This document shows positions 17,161-27,400 of a stretch of 64,000 nucleotides of DNA, one piece after another; position 1 is the stretch's first letter, and each line of letters begins with the position of its first letter. A program made the position numbers and the translations under genes. This stretch comes from Methyloversatilis sp. (GTDB taxonomy: Bacteria; Pseudomonadota; Gammaproteobacteria; Burkholderiales; Rhodocyclaceae): NCBI RefSeq assembly GCF_030698125.1, contig NZ_JAUYNV010000019.1:1-64000 (forward strand), written 5' to 3'. The notes under the pieces are model-generated. The model saw only the letters and a program-made list of their open reading frames with translations. It did not search any database and was not told where the DNA came from.

Positions 17161-17310
17161 GAGCTCCCACACGGGAGGCTCCCCCAAACCTTCCTGAACC
17201 GGTCATCGGACAGCAGTGCGACGCCACCTCGCTGGCGCTGGAGCCGGTTTTCCATGCGTGAAAGGCGGCTGCAAACACCGTGGCACCGTGGTGCCGTCTG
17301 CGATGAGGAC

Positions 17311-17339
17311 TTGAAATTGCAACACCCAGCCCCTATCAT
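17311..17339 (+). promoter_or_regulatory. Sigma-70 promoter of groESL
   Basis: TTGAAA (17311-17316) and TATCAT (17334-17339) are separated by exactly 17 bases. The CIRCE operator begins at the last bases of the -10 box, so repressor binding would block RNA polymerase. Confidence 0.8.
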
Positions 17340-17365
17340 TAGCACTCGTTGGCAGTGAGTGCTAA
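17339..17365 (+). promoter_or_regulatory. CIRCE operator (HrcA site)
   Basis: TTAGCACTC-N9-GAGTGCTAA is a perfect 9+9+9 CIRCE element, the binding site of the heat-shock repressor HrcA. It lies ~80 bases before groES. The hrcA gene is not in the window. Confidence 0.97.
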
Positions 17366-17446
17366 CAAAGCGGTGCCTTAGCGCGCCGCACCGAATATCG
17401 ATCATCTCGCGACCTTGTCGCGATTTATTTTTCAAGGAGTCATTGC

Positions 17447-17737
17447 ATGAAAATCCGTCCGTTGCACGACCGCGTGCTGGTCAAGCGTCTGGAAGAAGAG
17501 CGCAAGACCGCCTCGGGCATCGTGATTCCCGATGCCGCTGCAGAAAAGCCGGATCAGGGCGAAATCATCGCCGTGGGCGCAGGCAAGATTCTCGAAGACG
17601 GCAAGATCCGCCCGCTGGCAGTCAAGGCAGGCGACCGCGTGTTGTTCGGCAAGTACTCGGGCCAGACCGTCAAGGTCGATGGCGAGGAACTGCTGGTCAT
17701 GCGCGAAGAAGACATCATGGGCGTGGTCGAGGCCTGA
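17447..17737 (+). CDS. groES: Co-chaperonin GroES
   Basis: A 96-residue Hsp10 that caps the GroEL chamber as a heptamer. It opens [18 protein letters not shown], has the mobile-loop segment [14 protein letters not shown] and the conserved [11 protein letters not shown] near residue 65. CAAGGAGT is the ribosome site. It is the first gene of the groESL operon, controlled by a sigma-70 promoter and a CIRCE element, and groEL follows after 45 bases. Confidence 0.98.
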   Translation: MKIRPLHDRVLVKRLEEERKTASGIVIPDAAAEKPDQGEIIAVGAGKILEDGKIRPLAVKAGDRVLFGKYSGQTVKVDGEELLVMREEDIMGVVEA

Positions 17738-17755
17738 TCGCCTCCTGCAACCTGA

Positions 17756-19432
<1,677 letters not shown>

Positions 19433-19440
19433 TGTCCGTC

Positions 19441-19462
19441 GCAGCCACCGCAAGGTGGCTGC
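19441..19462 (+). terminator. Hairpin with GCAA tetraloop after groEL
   Basis: GCAGCCACC-GCAA-GGTGGCTGC, a perfect 9-base-pair stem with a GNRA tetraloop, 8 bases after the groEL stop. No T-run follows directly. It may protect the mRNA 3' end or act with the next hairpin. Confidence 0.6.
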
Positions 19463-19480
19463 GACCCGGTCACCCGATTC

Positions 19481-19510
19481 CGAAAAAACCCGCGCGAGCG
19501 GGTTTTTTCG
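19481..19510 (+). terminator. Rho-independent terminator of groESL
   Basis: A perfect 13-base-pair stem, CGAAAAAACCCGC and GCGGGTTTTTTCG around a GCGA tetraloop, with the T-tract within the 3' arm. It would work in both directions. Confidence 0.92.
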
Positions 19511-19624
19511 TTAACAATCGGTCTGCGGCAGGTGTGCGGACGGAAGTGTCGGTCCGGACGACGGGCCGAGCCGGGAACAAAATCGGGAGAAATACGGAAA
19601 GCGACGCTTGGAAGAAAAGGTGGC

Positions 19625-19660
19625 GGAGGGTGCCCCGTGCAGGGAAATGGGGCACCCTCC
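19625..19660. other. Long hairpin and palindrome before the response regulator
   Basis: GGAGGGTGCCCC and its exact complement GGGGCACCCTCC form a 12-base-pair stem with a 12-base loop and no T-run. Ten bases later a perfect 14-base palindrome GCCGGCATGCCGGC (19670-19683) follows. No gene is visible between groEL and 19810, so these are unexplained structures in a 377-base gap. Confidence 0.6.
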
Positions 19661-19732
19661 GGAGCGAGCGCCGGCATGCCGGCCACGCCCCCGAAGACCA
19701 AAAGACGGAGAACTGCAGAATATTCAGGTGGG

Positions 19733-19749
19733 CTTACATCTGCCTTACA
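19733..19749 (+). promoter_or_regulatory. Candidate response-regulator box (CTTACA direct repeat)
   Basis: CTTACA occurs at 19733-19738 and 19744-19749, 11 bases apart, ~60 bases before the response-regulator ATG. Direct half-sites one helical turn apart are typical for OmpR-family regulators such as PmrA/QseB (CTTAA-type boxes), so autoregulation is plausible. Confidence 0.5.
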
Positions 19750-19809
19750 CTTGAATGACGAATGCAGTCACGCGCTCATCGAGGAGGCGGCCGCGAGGCC
19801 GCAAGCGAC

Positions 19810-20484
19810 ATGCACATACTGCTTGCAGAAGACGATCCGGTCATTTCCGACGCCGTGGTACGCGCGCTCAAGCGCGCCGGCTACGCGGTGGACAGCGTGG
19901 CCAATGGCAGTGAAGCCGACGCCGTGCTGCATGGTCAGGGCTTCGATCTCGCCATCATCGACCTCGGGCTGCCGCGCCTGTCCGGCATCGAGGTGATCAA
20001 ACGCATGCGGGCCCGCAAATGCACCGTACCCATCCTGATCCTCACGGCGCAGGACGGCATCGATGACCGCGTGCGCGGACTCGACGCCGGTGCCGACGAC
20101 TACATGTGCAAGCCGTTCGCACTGCCCGAACTCGAAGCGCGCGTGCGCGCGCTGACCCGGCGCGGCACCGGCATGCCGACGCGCATCGAGGTCGGCCCGC
20201 TGGCCTACGATCAGGCCGACCATGTCGCCAGCGTCAACGGACAGGCCATCGAGCTGTCGGCGCGCGAAACGGCGCTGCTCGAAGTGCTGCTGCTGCGCGC
20301 CGGCCGTCTGGTGAACAAGGAGCAACTGGTCGATCATCTGTGCGGCTGGGGCGAGGAGGTCAGCAACAACGCCATCGAGGTGTATGTACATCGGCTGCGC
20401 AAGAAGATCGAGCACAGCGGCCTGCGCATCGTGACGCTGCGCGGCCTCGGCTACTGCCTGGAACGACCGGATGCCGTCGCGTGA
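19810..20484 (+). CDS. OmpR-family response regulator
   Basis: A 224-residue response regulator (QseB/PmrA/TctD type). The receiver domain has the acidic pocket in LLAEDD, the phospho-acceptor Asp in LAIIDLGLP near residue 51, Thr in LILTAQD and Lys in YMCKPFAL. The C-terminal winged helix (IELSARETALLEVLLL to VYVHRLRKKIE, then LRGLGYCLE) binds DNA. The ATG at 19810 gives the usual start MHILLAEDD; an earlier in-frame ATG at 19762 would add an unrelated tail. It overlaps the kinase gene by 14 bases. Confidence 0.93.
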   Translation: MHILLAEDDPVISDAVVRALKRAGYAVDSVANGSEADAVLHGQGFDLAIIDLGLPRLSGIEVIKRMRARKCTVPILILTAQDGIDDRVRGLDAGADDYMCKPFALPELEARVRALTRRGTGMPTRIEVGPLAYDQADHVASVNGQAIELSARETALLEVLLLRAGRLVNKEQLVDHLCGWGEEVSNNAIEVYVHRLRKKIEHSGLRIVTLRGLGYCLERPDAVA

Positions 20485-21985
20485 AAAGCTGAGGCAGCGG
20501 CGCAACAAGGCCGACGAGAGGGCGGCCGGCGAACACAACTCGCTGTTCGGCGAAATCCTCGACTGGATGCTCGCGCCGCTGATGTTCGTGTGGCCGATCA
20601 GCATTGCCATCATCCACAACGTGGCGGACGACATCGCCCACGCGCCTTACGACAAGGTGCTCGGCGACAGCGTCTATGAGCTGAGCCGCCAGGTGCGTTC
20701 GACACCGGTCGGCGCCGCGCTGGTCACGCCGCCGCAGATGCGCGACCTGTTCCACATCGATGGCGAAGACATCATCTATTACCAGGTGCTCGACGGCAGC
20801 GGCCGCCTGCTGGCCGGCGACGCCGAAATTCCCGACGTGCCGCAGGACCTGCCGTGGAAAGCCGGCGAACTGTATTTCCGCGAAGGCCGCGTGAACAACG
20901 AAGACGTGCGCATTGCCTACACGTTCCAGCCGGTTACCACCATTCCGGATTCCTACGTGACGGTGCAGGTCGCCGAAACGCTGAACAAGCGCGAGGCGCT
21001 GACGTCGCGCATCCTGTCCGGCGTGCTGCTGCCGCAGTTCGTCATCATTCCGATCGCCGTGGTGCTGGTGTATTTCGGTCTGGCGCGCGGCCTGCGCCCC
21101 CTGAACCGGCTGCAGCGCATGATCGAGAAGCGCCGCCCGACCGACCTGTCGCCGATCGAAGTCCGGCGCGCGCCCGAAGAACTGCGGCCGCTGATCAGTG
21201 CGCTCAACGACATGATGTTGCGGCTCGAGCTGAATCTGGCGGCGCAGCGACGCTTCATCGCCGACGCCGCGCACCAGATGCGCACCCCGCTGACCGGCCT
21301 CAAGAGCCAGGCCGAACTGGCGCTGCTGGAAAACGACCCGGCGCAGATCCGCGCCTGCATGGAGCAGATCTTCGTCAGCGCCACCAGCTCGGCCCACCTG
21401 ATCAACCAGTTGCTCGCGCTGGCACGCGCCGAATCCAGTACCGAGAAGGTGCATGTGGTCGAGCGGCTGGAACTGAACGCTCTGGTCGAGCGGCTGGTGG
21501 CCGACTGGGTGCCTGCCGCCCGCCTGCGCCGCATCGACATCGGCTTCGAGCGCGCCCACGTGCCGCTGCATGTCGACGGCAATCCGGTGCTGCTGAACGA
21601 AATGTTCAAGAACCTGATCGACAACGCCATCAAGTACACGCCGATCGGCGGCATGGTCACCGTGCGTCTGCGGGCCGACATCCGCGCGCTGTTCGAAGTC
21701 GAGGATTCCGGCCCCGGCGTGCCGGCCGAAGACCGCCAGCGCGTGTTCGAGCGCTTCTACCGCGTGCTCGGCACCCAGGTCGAAGGATCCGGCCTCGGCC
21801 TGCCCATCGTGCGCGAAATCGCCGAACTGCACCGCGCCGACGTCGAACTGCTCGACGCGCGCAGCGAGTCCGGCCTGCTGGTGCGCGTGTCCTTCCCGCG
21901 CGTCATGCCTGAAACCGAAGCGCCGCGCGACGACGACGCGCCCAGCTGGCACTCGGCCCCCGCCGGGGCCGGACGCCCGGCATGA
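20471..21985 (+). CDS. Sensor histidine kinase (TctE/QseC type)
   Basis: A 504-residue membrane kinase. A first helix near residues 35-50 (APLMFVWPISIAIIH), a ~130-residue periplasmic sensor part, a second helix near 180 (LSGVLLPQFVIIPIAVVLVYF), then a HAMP-like linker. The H-box is FIADAAHQMRTPLTGLKSQ with His near residue 275; the ATP-binding boxes are NLIDNAIKYTP (N), VEDSGPGVP (G1) and GSGLGLPIV (G2). Its upstream partner is the OmpR-type regulator. The signal is unknown; the relatives TctE (tricarboxylates) and QseC differ in sensor sequence. Confidence 0.93.
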   Translation: MPSREKLRQRRNKADERAAGEHNSLFGEILDWMLAPLMFVWPISIAIIHNVADDIAHAPYDKVLGDSVYELSRQVRSTPVGAALVTPPQMRDLFHIDGEDIIYYQVLDGSGRLLAGDAEIPDVPQDLPWKAGELYFREGRVNNEDVRIAYTFQPVTTIPDSYVTVQVAETLNKREALTSRILSGVLLPQFVIIPIAVVLVYFGLARGLRPLNRLQRMIEKRRPTDLSPIEVRRAPEELRPLISALNDMMLRLELNLAAQRRFIADAAHQMRTPLTGLKSQAELALLENDPAQIRACMEQIFVSATSSAHLINQLLALARAESSTEKVHVVERLELNALVERLVADWVPAARLRRIDIGFERAHVPLHVDGNPVLLNEMFKNLIDNAIKYTPIGGMVTVRLRADIRALFEVEDSGPGVPAEDRQRVFERFYRVLGTQVEGSGLGLPIVREIAELHRADVELLDARSESGLLVRVSFPRVMPETEAPRDDDAPSWHSAPAGAGRPA

Positions 21986-22308
21986 CCGCCGGCGCCGATA
22001 CCCTCGAACTCGCCCTGCGCGTCGTCGTCGTCCTGAAGGGGCTCAACGAGCTGCTGCTGCTCACCTTCATCGCCCAGGGTGCGCTGTGGCTGCTCGCCGG
22101 CAGCCAGCGTCAGCACAACCTGATCTACAACGCCTTCAACCTGGTCGGCGCGCGCATCCTCGCCATCACCCGCCGCATCACCCCCGCCTTCGTGCCCGAC
22201 CGCCACCTGCCGGCGGTCGCACTGTTCTGGCTGCTGCTCGCCGAACTGCTGCTCATCATCGCCAAGATCAGCCTCGTGCTCGAACTGCAGGCCCGCCCCG
22301 CCGCCTGA
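21982..22308 (+). CDS. Small membrane protein coupled to the two-component system
   Basis: A 108-residue hydrophobic protein with two predicted helices: residues ~10-42 (LALRVVVVLKGLNELLLLTFIAQGALWLL) and ~78-102 (HLPAVALFWLLLAELLLIIAKISLVLEL). Between them is a basic loop with RRITPAFVPDR. I recognise no family. Its ATG overlaps the kinase stop (ATGA), so it may be a partner or target of the sensor. The gene ends just before the tRNA-Phe promoter. Confidence 0.8.
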   Translation: MTAGADTLELALRVVVVLKGLNELLLLTFIAQGALWLLAGSQRQHNLIYNAFNLVGARILAITRRITPAFVPDRHLPAVALFWLLLAELLLIIAKISLVLELQARPAA

Positions 22309-22322
22309 ATACGCCAAACTCT

Positions 22323-22351
22323 TTGACACTGCCTGCCCGACGCATTACCAT
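22323..22351 (+). promoter_or_regulatory. Sigma-70 promoter of tRNA-Phe
   Basis: A consensus TTGACA (22323-22328), a 17-base spacer and TACCAT (22346-22351) precede the tRNA 5' end by 13 bases. Confidence 0.8.
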
Positions 22352-22364
22352 CGCGGCCTCGCGT

Positions 22365-22440
22365 GGCCTGGTAGCTCAGTTGGTAGAGCAGCGGATTGAA
22401 AATCCGCGTGTCGGTGGTTCGATTCCGCCCCAGGCCACCA
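22365..22440 (+). tRNA. tRNA-Phe (GAA)
   Basis: A 76-base cloverleaf. The acceptor stem GGCCTGG pairs with CCAGGCC, the D-arm contains AGCTCAGTTGGTAGAGC, the anticodon stem GCGGA/TCCGC encloses the loop TTGAAAA (anticodon GAA), and the T-arm has GGTTCGATTCC. The CCA end is encoded. Confidence 0.97.
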
Positions 22441-22447
22441 CGCATGC

Positions 22448-22484
22448 AAGCCGGTTCCCGCTACAACGCGCGAGCCGGCTTTTT
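22448..22484 (+). terminator. Terminator of tRNA-Phe
   Basis: AAGCCGG (22448-22454) pairs with CCGGCTT (22475-22481) and is followed by TTT, 8 bases after the tRNA. The 20-base loop can fold further. Confidence 0.65.
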
Positions 22485-22713
22485 ACATGTGGCGCCGGTG
22501 TTCTACAAAAGCGGTGACGTCCTTCCGCGGACCTTCCCCGGATGCTGATGACCTGCTCGTACGTTCTCCGATCACCTGAAGTCCGGCCGGATGTTCCGAG
22601 GCACATTACAGCTCCGAAAACCAACTCTCGGACTGGGCCGAAGAATCCAGGCACATCAAGACCACCACTGACCGTGGCGAAGGGCGCGAAGCGGCTGCCC
22701 TATGAAGGGATAT

Positions 22714-23577
22714 TCAACGAGCGACGGCGTTCAACGCGGGTGCCAATGCCACGCTCAAGCGGCCGACGATGTCAGGCAAAGGTTCTGGCGGAAGTTCGTT
22801 CTTCTTGAGAAATGCCAGCCACAGGGCCTGCCGCGAAGCGTCGTGCGCAAACTCGTCCGTCAGACCGGCTGGCAGCGCTTCAGGAATCGCCATGCCCCGT
22901 CTAGCGAACGTGGCCTTGATCGCCCGGGCCAGCAGATCGGTGTCCAGAGTTTCTCGTTCCAACAGCACCGACAGATCGAAGTAGTCCTTCAAGCGGCTGT
23001 TGGTCATGCCCAGCAAAGCGATGGCGTGGAGCTTTTCCGCGATGACGGTGTACGTTGGGTAGGCCCGCAGTCGCGGTGCGGGCATTTCCTCCAGCAGTAC
23101 CGGATAGACCGAATCAACAGGCGCCGGGGTGACTGCGTCGCCGAAGCCGACGTCGATCCGGGTTTTGCAGCGTGCTCTGGCCAGATCGCCCGCAATGATC
23201 ACGCGAACGCCGCCGTAGCCAGCTTCCTTGCGGATCTCCTCGACCGTGACGGAGGCAGGGTCGAACACGATGCCGTCGTCGACCGCTACAGCTGCGATGT
23301 CCCGGAATACCTGGGACACTGACGCAAGATCGCTGGCACCAGACCCCCACAGGTCGGCATCGCGTGTTGCCCGGTGTGGCATGTCGTACCAGAGCGTGAA
23401 CAGCAGCGCACCTTTGAGCAGAAAGCGATCCGCGTGCGGCGACTGGGTCAGGCGATAGAGAATGCGCTCCAGGGCAAAGCGCACCAGCACCTGATTGAAA
23501 TCGACACCTTGTGCCCTGGCGACGTTGAGCAGGCGCGCACGGACGGATGCCGAGACATTCGGGGTGGACGCGCTCAT
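22714..23577 (-). CDS. abiEii: AbiEii-type nucleotidyltransferase toxin
   Basis: A 287-residue protein of the AbiEii/AbiGii toxin family, a nucleotidyltransferase-fold toxin (MNT/DUF1814 group) of type IV toxin-antitoxin and phage-abortive systems. The family motif is seen as LLKGALLFTLWY followed by RATRDADLWG near residue 65; a later Lys/Asp segment is YTVIAEKLHAI with SRLKDYFDL. Such toxins may add nucleotides to tRNA or bind GTP. Its start overlaps the stop of the AbiEi gene by 4 bases. The 273 bases from the tRNA to this gene contain no other gene. Confidence 0.92.
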   Translation of the reverse strand: MSASTPNVSASVRARLLNVARAQGVDFNQVLVRFALERILYRLTQSPHADRFLLKGALLFTLWYDMPHRATRDADLWGSGASDLASVSQVFRDIAAVAVDDGIVFDPASVTVEEIRKEAGYGGVRVIIAGDLARARCKTRIDVGFGDAVTPAPVDSVYPVLLEEMPAPRLRAYPTYTVIAEKLHAIALLGMTNSRLKDYFDLSVLLERETLDTDLLARAIKATFARRGMAIPEALPAGLTDEFAHDASRQALWLAFLKKNELPPEPLPDIVGRLSVALAPALNAVAR

Positions 23578-24179
23578 CCGACACTTTCCAGGTAGGGGCG
23601 CATCACGTTGGCCACCCGGCATATCTTGGCGAAACGCCAGATGTCGTCGACGGAGGCCTTGCTTCGCGCACGGGCGTCTTTCAGCGCCTCCAGCGCCACA
23701 TCCAGACCGATTTTGTTGCGGTGCTTGAAGCAGTCCGCCACGGTCTTGGCCACGCTGTACACGCGGAGCCTGACACTGTCGCGTTCGACCTCCTCAATCC
23801 CTGCCGAGTAGGCATCGCCCGTGAATTGCACCATCTTGACGGGTGGGTAGTCGATACGGGGCGGGTGGCTGCCCCGAGGCATGGCGATCCAGATCTGACG
23901 CGGCAGCTGCGTGGTCAGCTCATGAAACTGCAGCGCCGTGAGCAGGCAGAACACCGCTTGAGGTACCTTGGTGGCGATGGTGCCAAGGCTCTCGAATTCC
24001 GAAACCTGTGCATCCGGCAGACGGTACAGGCCACGCCCCACCTTCTCCAGCAGACCCGCGGCGGTCAGGCGCGTCAGAACGACCCGAGGCGCACTGATGG
24101 CGTCCAGATCGCTGGCGCGCAGTAGCCCCTTCTGGCTGGCCAGATCGAGGACGCGCTGAGTGTGGGTACTGGAGTGCAT
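23574..24179 (-). CDS. abiEi: AbiEi-type antitoxin/transcriptional repressor
   Basis: A 201-residue AbiEi-family antitoxin. The N-terminal winged helix (residues ~8-60: VLDLASQKGLLRASDLDA, VLTRLTAAGLLEKVGRGLYRLP) binds the operon promoter; the C-terminal domain (TALQFHELTTQLPRQIWIAMPRG onward) is needed for antitoxicity. In type IV systems toxin and antitoxin do not bind each other. The ATG at 24179 gives the expected domain start; an open frame runs further upstream but overlaps the promoter. It is cotranscribed with the toxin gene. Confidence 0.92.
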   Translation of the reverse strand: MHSSTHTQRVLDLASQKGLLRASDLDAISAPRVVLTRLTAAGLLEKVGRGLYRLPDAQVSEFESLGTIATKVPQAVFCLLTALQFHELTTQLPRQIWIAMPRGSHPPRIDYPPVKMVQFTGDAYSAGIEEVERDSVRLRVYSVAKTVADCFKHRNKIGLDVALEALKDARARSKASVDDIWRFAKICRVANVMRPYLESVG

Positions 24180-24191
24180 GGGTGAAGTATG

Positions 24192-24235
24192 TTCCTTTAT
24201 TTCGTCGAAGGAAATTTTCGGAAGATAAAACGAAA
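24192..24235 (-). promoter_or_regulatory. Candidate AbiEi operator and promoter region
   Basis: An AT-rich patch just upstream of abiEi holds TTCCTT-N10-AAGGAA (24192-24213) and TTTTCG...CGAAA (24216-24235), two nested dyads. AbiEi proteins repress their own operon by binding inverted repeats in this position. The patch is strikingly AT-rich compared with its surroundings. Confidence 0.45.
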
Positions 24236-24467
24236 CATTTTCCCATGTCTCCGGGCCTCGCCGCCGGGCCGGGCCGGGCCGTGGTGTGCAGGGCTTCGTG
24301 CGGCGAGCCTGCGTCGCGTCGACGAAGCAGGCCGTGGGCATGTCGTCGGGATTGGCGCCGCTCGAAGTCGGCCCCTGACTTGTTCGCTGCATATCGTCTC
24401 GTTATCATCGACCGCGTGCAGACAGCAAACGCCCCGCGCCCTCGCTCAAGGGACAGGCGAGACGAAC

Positions 24468-27400
24468 ATGCTGCAATTGCAGTGCCTTGGAGACCTGACG
24501 GTGGTCGTGGACGGTGCAGCCGTTGCCTCGCTGACCAATTCGAAGGCGGCCGCATTGTGGTTGTACGTGGCGCTCAGCGGGAGCGCGTGCTCGCGCGCCG
24601 TGCTGGCCCGGATGTTCTGGGGTGAACTCGACGAGGCCGCTTCTCGCGCAAATCTTCGCTTCGTTCTGACCCGTTTGCGGCAGGAACTCCCCGCTCATGT
24701 TCAGGCCGACCGCACCACCGTCAGCGTGCCGGCCGATGCGCGCTGGATGCTCGATCTGTCCGCGCTCGATACGCCGTTTTCCGCTTCCGCAGACAGCGTT
24801 GCCGCGCTGCTTGCACTGCGCATCGAGGATTTTCTCGCCGGATTGCGCTTGCGCAAGGCCCCGGAATTCGAGGACTGGCTCTCCCTGCAGCGCGAAACGC
24901 TGGGCAGGAAATACCTTGCCCGTCTTGACGAGGCAGCCGATGCGCTGCGTGCCGCCGGGGATCAACGGGGCGAGGCAGAAATACTGCGGCGTGCGCTGTC
25001 CGTTGCGCCCTGGTCCGAACAGCATCATCAGGCGCTGATCCGGAGCTACATCGGCATGGGGCAGCGCACTTCGGCGATTGCCCAGTACGAAGCATGCAGA
25101 AAGGCCCTGCAGCGCGAGCTCGATGCTGCACCGGACGCCGCGACCGACGCACTTTACGAATTTGCGCTGCAAACAGGCAGCGCAGCCGGGCCGGCACCGG
25201 TGGCGGGAACGTCGGTCGCCAGCGCGTCCGGCGCACAGCCGTGGCCAGTGCGCAGGGTGACGCTGGACGAAACCCTTCCATGGGTCGGGCGTGGCGAAGA
25301 GCAGGCGCGCATCGTGTCCCTGCTGTCCAGCGCCGATGCCCGCGTGGTTACGCTGGTGGGGCCGGGCGGCATCGGCAAGACACATCTTGCACTGGCCGTG
25401 GGTGCGGCGCTTTCCGGGCAGTTTCAGGATGGCGCCTGCTTCGTGGACCTGTCCGATCTGGCGCCGCAGACCGGTGCCGAGTGCGCGGCGCTGGTCGCGC
25501 ACCGGGTGGCGGCTGCGCTGGGCATCGCCTTGCCAGCGGGGCGCGAGCGCGAATCGTTGCTCGAAGTGCTCGCACCAGGCCGGCAGTTGCTGATTCTCGA
25601 CAACTTCGAGCAGGTGGCCGATGCACGCGATCTGGTGGCGATGCTTGCCCGCCATGCCACCGGCCTGCGCATTCTGGTCACCAGCCGCCATCAGCTCGGG
25701 CTGGCCACCGAATGGGTCGTCAGGCTTTGCGGCTTGCCGTTCCCGGACACCGATCAATGGACACCGGAGCTGCGCAGCGCGCCCGCGCCCAGCCTGTTCT
25801 GCGAACTCGCGCGTCGCCAGCAGCCCGGCTTCGATGCGGACGCAGACGGCGTTCACGTCCTGCGACTCTGCCGCGCAGTCGAGGGGTATCCGCTCGGTCT
25901 GGTGCTGGCGGCCCGCTGGCTCGCAACGCTGTCGTGCCGAGACGTGGCCGAACGACTTTGTGCGGGCGCTCACGTGCTCGGCGAGGCGCCGGCCACGTTG
26001 CCGGAAAATCCCCGCCACAGCGACATGGCTTCGGTGTTCGATCATTCGTGGCGTCTGCTGGAACCGGCGGAGCAGCAGGTACTCAGCGCCCTGTGCATGT
26101 GCCGGGGCGGCTTTACGCCTGATTCCGCCCTGGCTTTCTGTCGTGGCACGCTCGCGATTCTCGCGGGCCTCACCGCCAAGTCGCTGCTGCAGCCCGCTCG
26201 GCATGGGCGGCTCGACGTACATCCGCTGCTGCGTGATTTCGGCGAGCGCAAATTGCTGCAATCCGGGGCGAACGGCGCAGTGCGTGATGCCCATGCGCGG
26301 CATTTTCTGGCGCTTCTGCAGGCTGGCCATCAGCGTTTCGAGTCCCAGGCGGACACCGTCGCGCTGGACGAGCTGCGCGCGGAACAAGGCAATCTGCGAG
26401 TGGTGTTCGACCATCTCGTGAATTCCGGGGCCATTGACGCGCTTGCGCGCCTGCTGCCGGGACTGTGTGCCCTGTACCGGATGCAGGGCTGGTTCGACGA
26501 ACTTGCCGGTCTGCTGCAGCGGGCCCTCGCCATGCAGGGATTGCCATCGGCTTGCGCTTCGAGCTGGCAACTCTGGCTCAGCGATGTTTTCTTCCAGCTC
26601 GGCCGTCACGCGGAGTGCCGCGCCGCGGCGCTCGAATGCCTGGCCCGGCAGGGTGACATCGACATGGAGCAGGGCTCGCCGAACCGGCACATGCTGCGCG
26701 AGTTCGCGCGTACGCTGAACGGTCGCTGGTGGCGGTACGGGAACCTCGATGCCGACGCCGAAGTGCTCGTTTCCCGTGCCCACAACAGGCTTGCACAGGT
26801 CTATTTCTTCGAAGGCGACCGGCCGCGATTCGTCGCAAGCTCCCTGCGTTCGATCAACATCGTGCGCGCCGGCAGCCTCCCCGAGCATCTTGCCTCCGGT
26901 GCGCTCGTGCTCAGCTACACACCGTTCAAGTCAGAGGCCGCGCGCTATGCGGCCAGGGCGGAGCGCTGCCTGGATCAAGCCGGGATGGCCGAGCAGGCAT
27001 GGACCCACGAGCAGCTCTGTCTCTACCGGCTTGCCGGTGGCGACCTGGACGCCGCCCGGGGGCACGGACAGACCGGTGCCGACATCTTCTGGCGGCTGCG
27101 TCAGTACAGGAACTGGGGCGAATGCACGGCACTGGTCTCCTATGCCCACGAGTTCGCAGGCCGGCTCGAAACGGCGCGCACGCATATGCTCACGCTGTGC
27201 GAGGAAGGACGGCGTGTCCGCGAGGCCGCGTCTGAACTCTGGGGGCTGCTCGCCTTGTGCACGATGGACCTTCGCATCGCGGCCTCCACGCCGCATGTTG
27301 ACCTGCACACCATCGACCGGCTGGCCGCCAGGGTAGTGGATCCGAATACCCAGTTGCTCCGCCACGGCGTGCTTGCCTGGTGGTTTGCGCGAACCGGGCG

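Noticed and set aside
22365-22440. Integration site (att) at tRNA-Phe
   Set aside because: No copy of the tRNA 3' end was seen downstream and no integrase gene lies in the window.
22542-22808. Small gene between tRNA-Phe and abiEii
   Set aside because: The open frame overlaps the 3' end of abiEii on the other strand and has no start signal or recognisable composition.
24405-26888. Long open frame (827 codons) antisense to the SARP-type gene
   Set aside because: Overlaps a well-supported multidomain gene over its whole length, shows no domain and no start signal.
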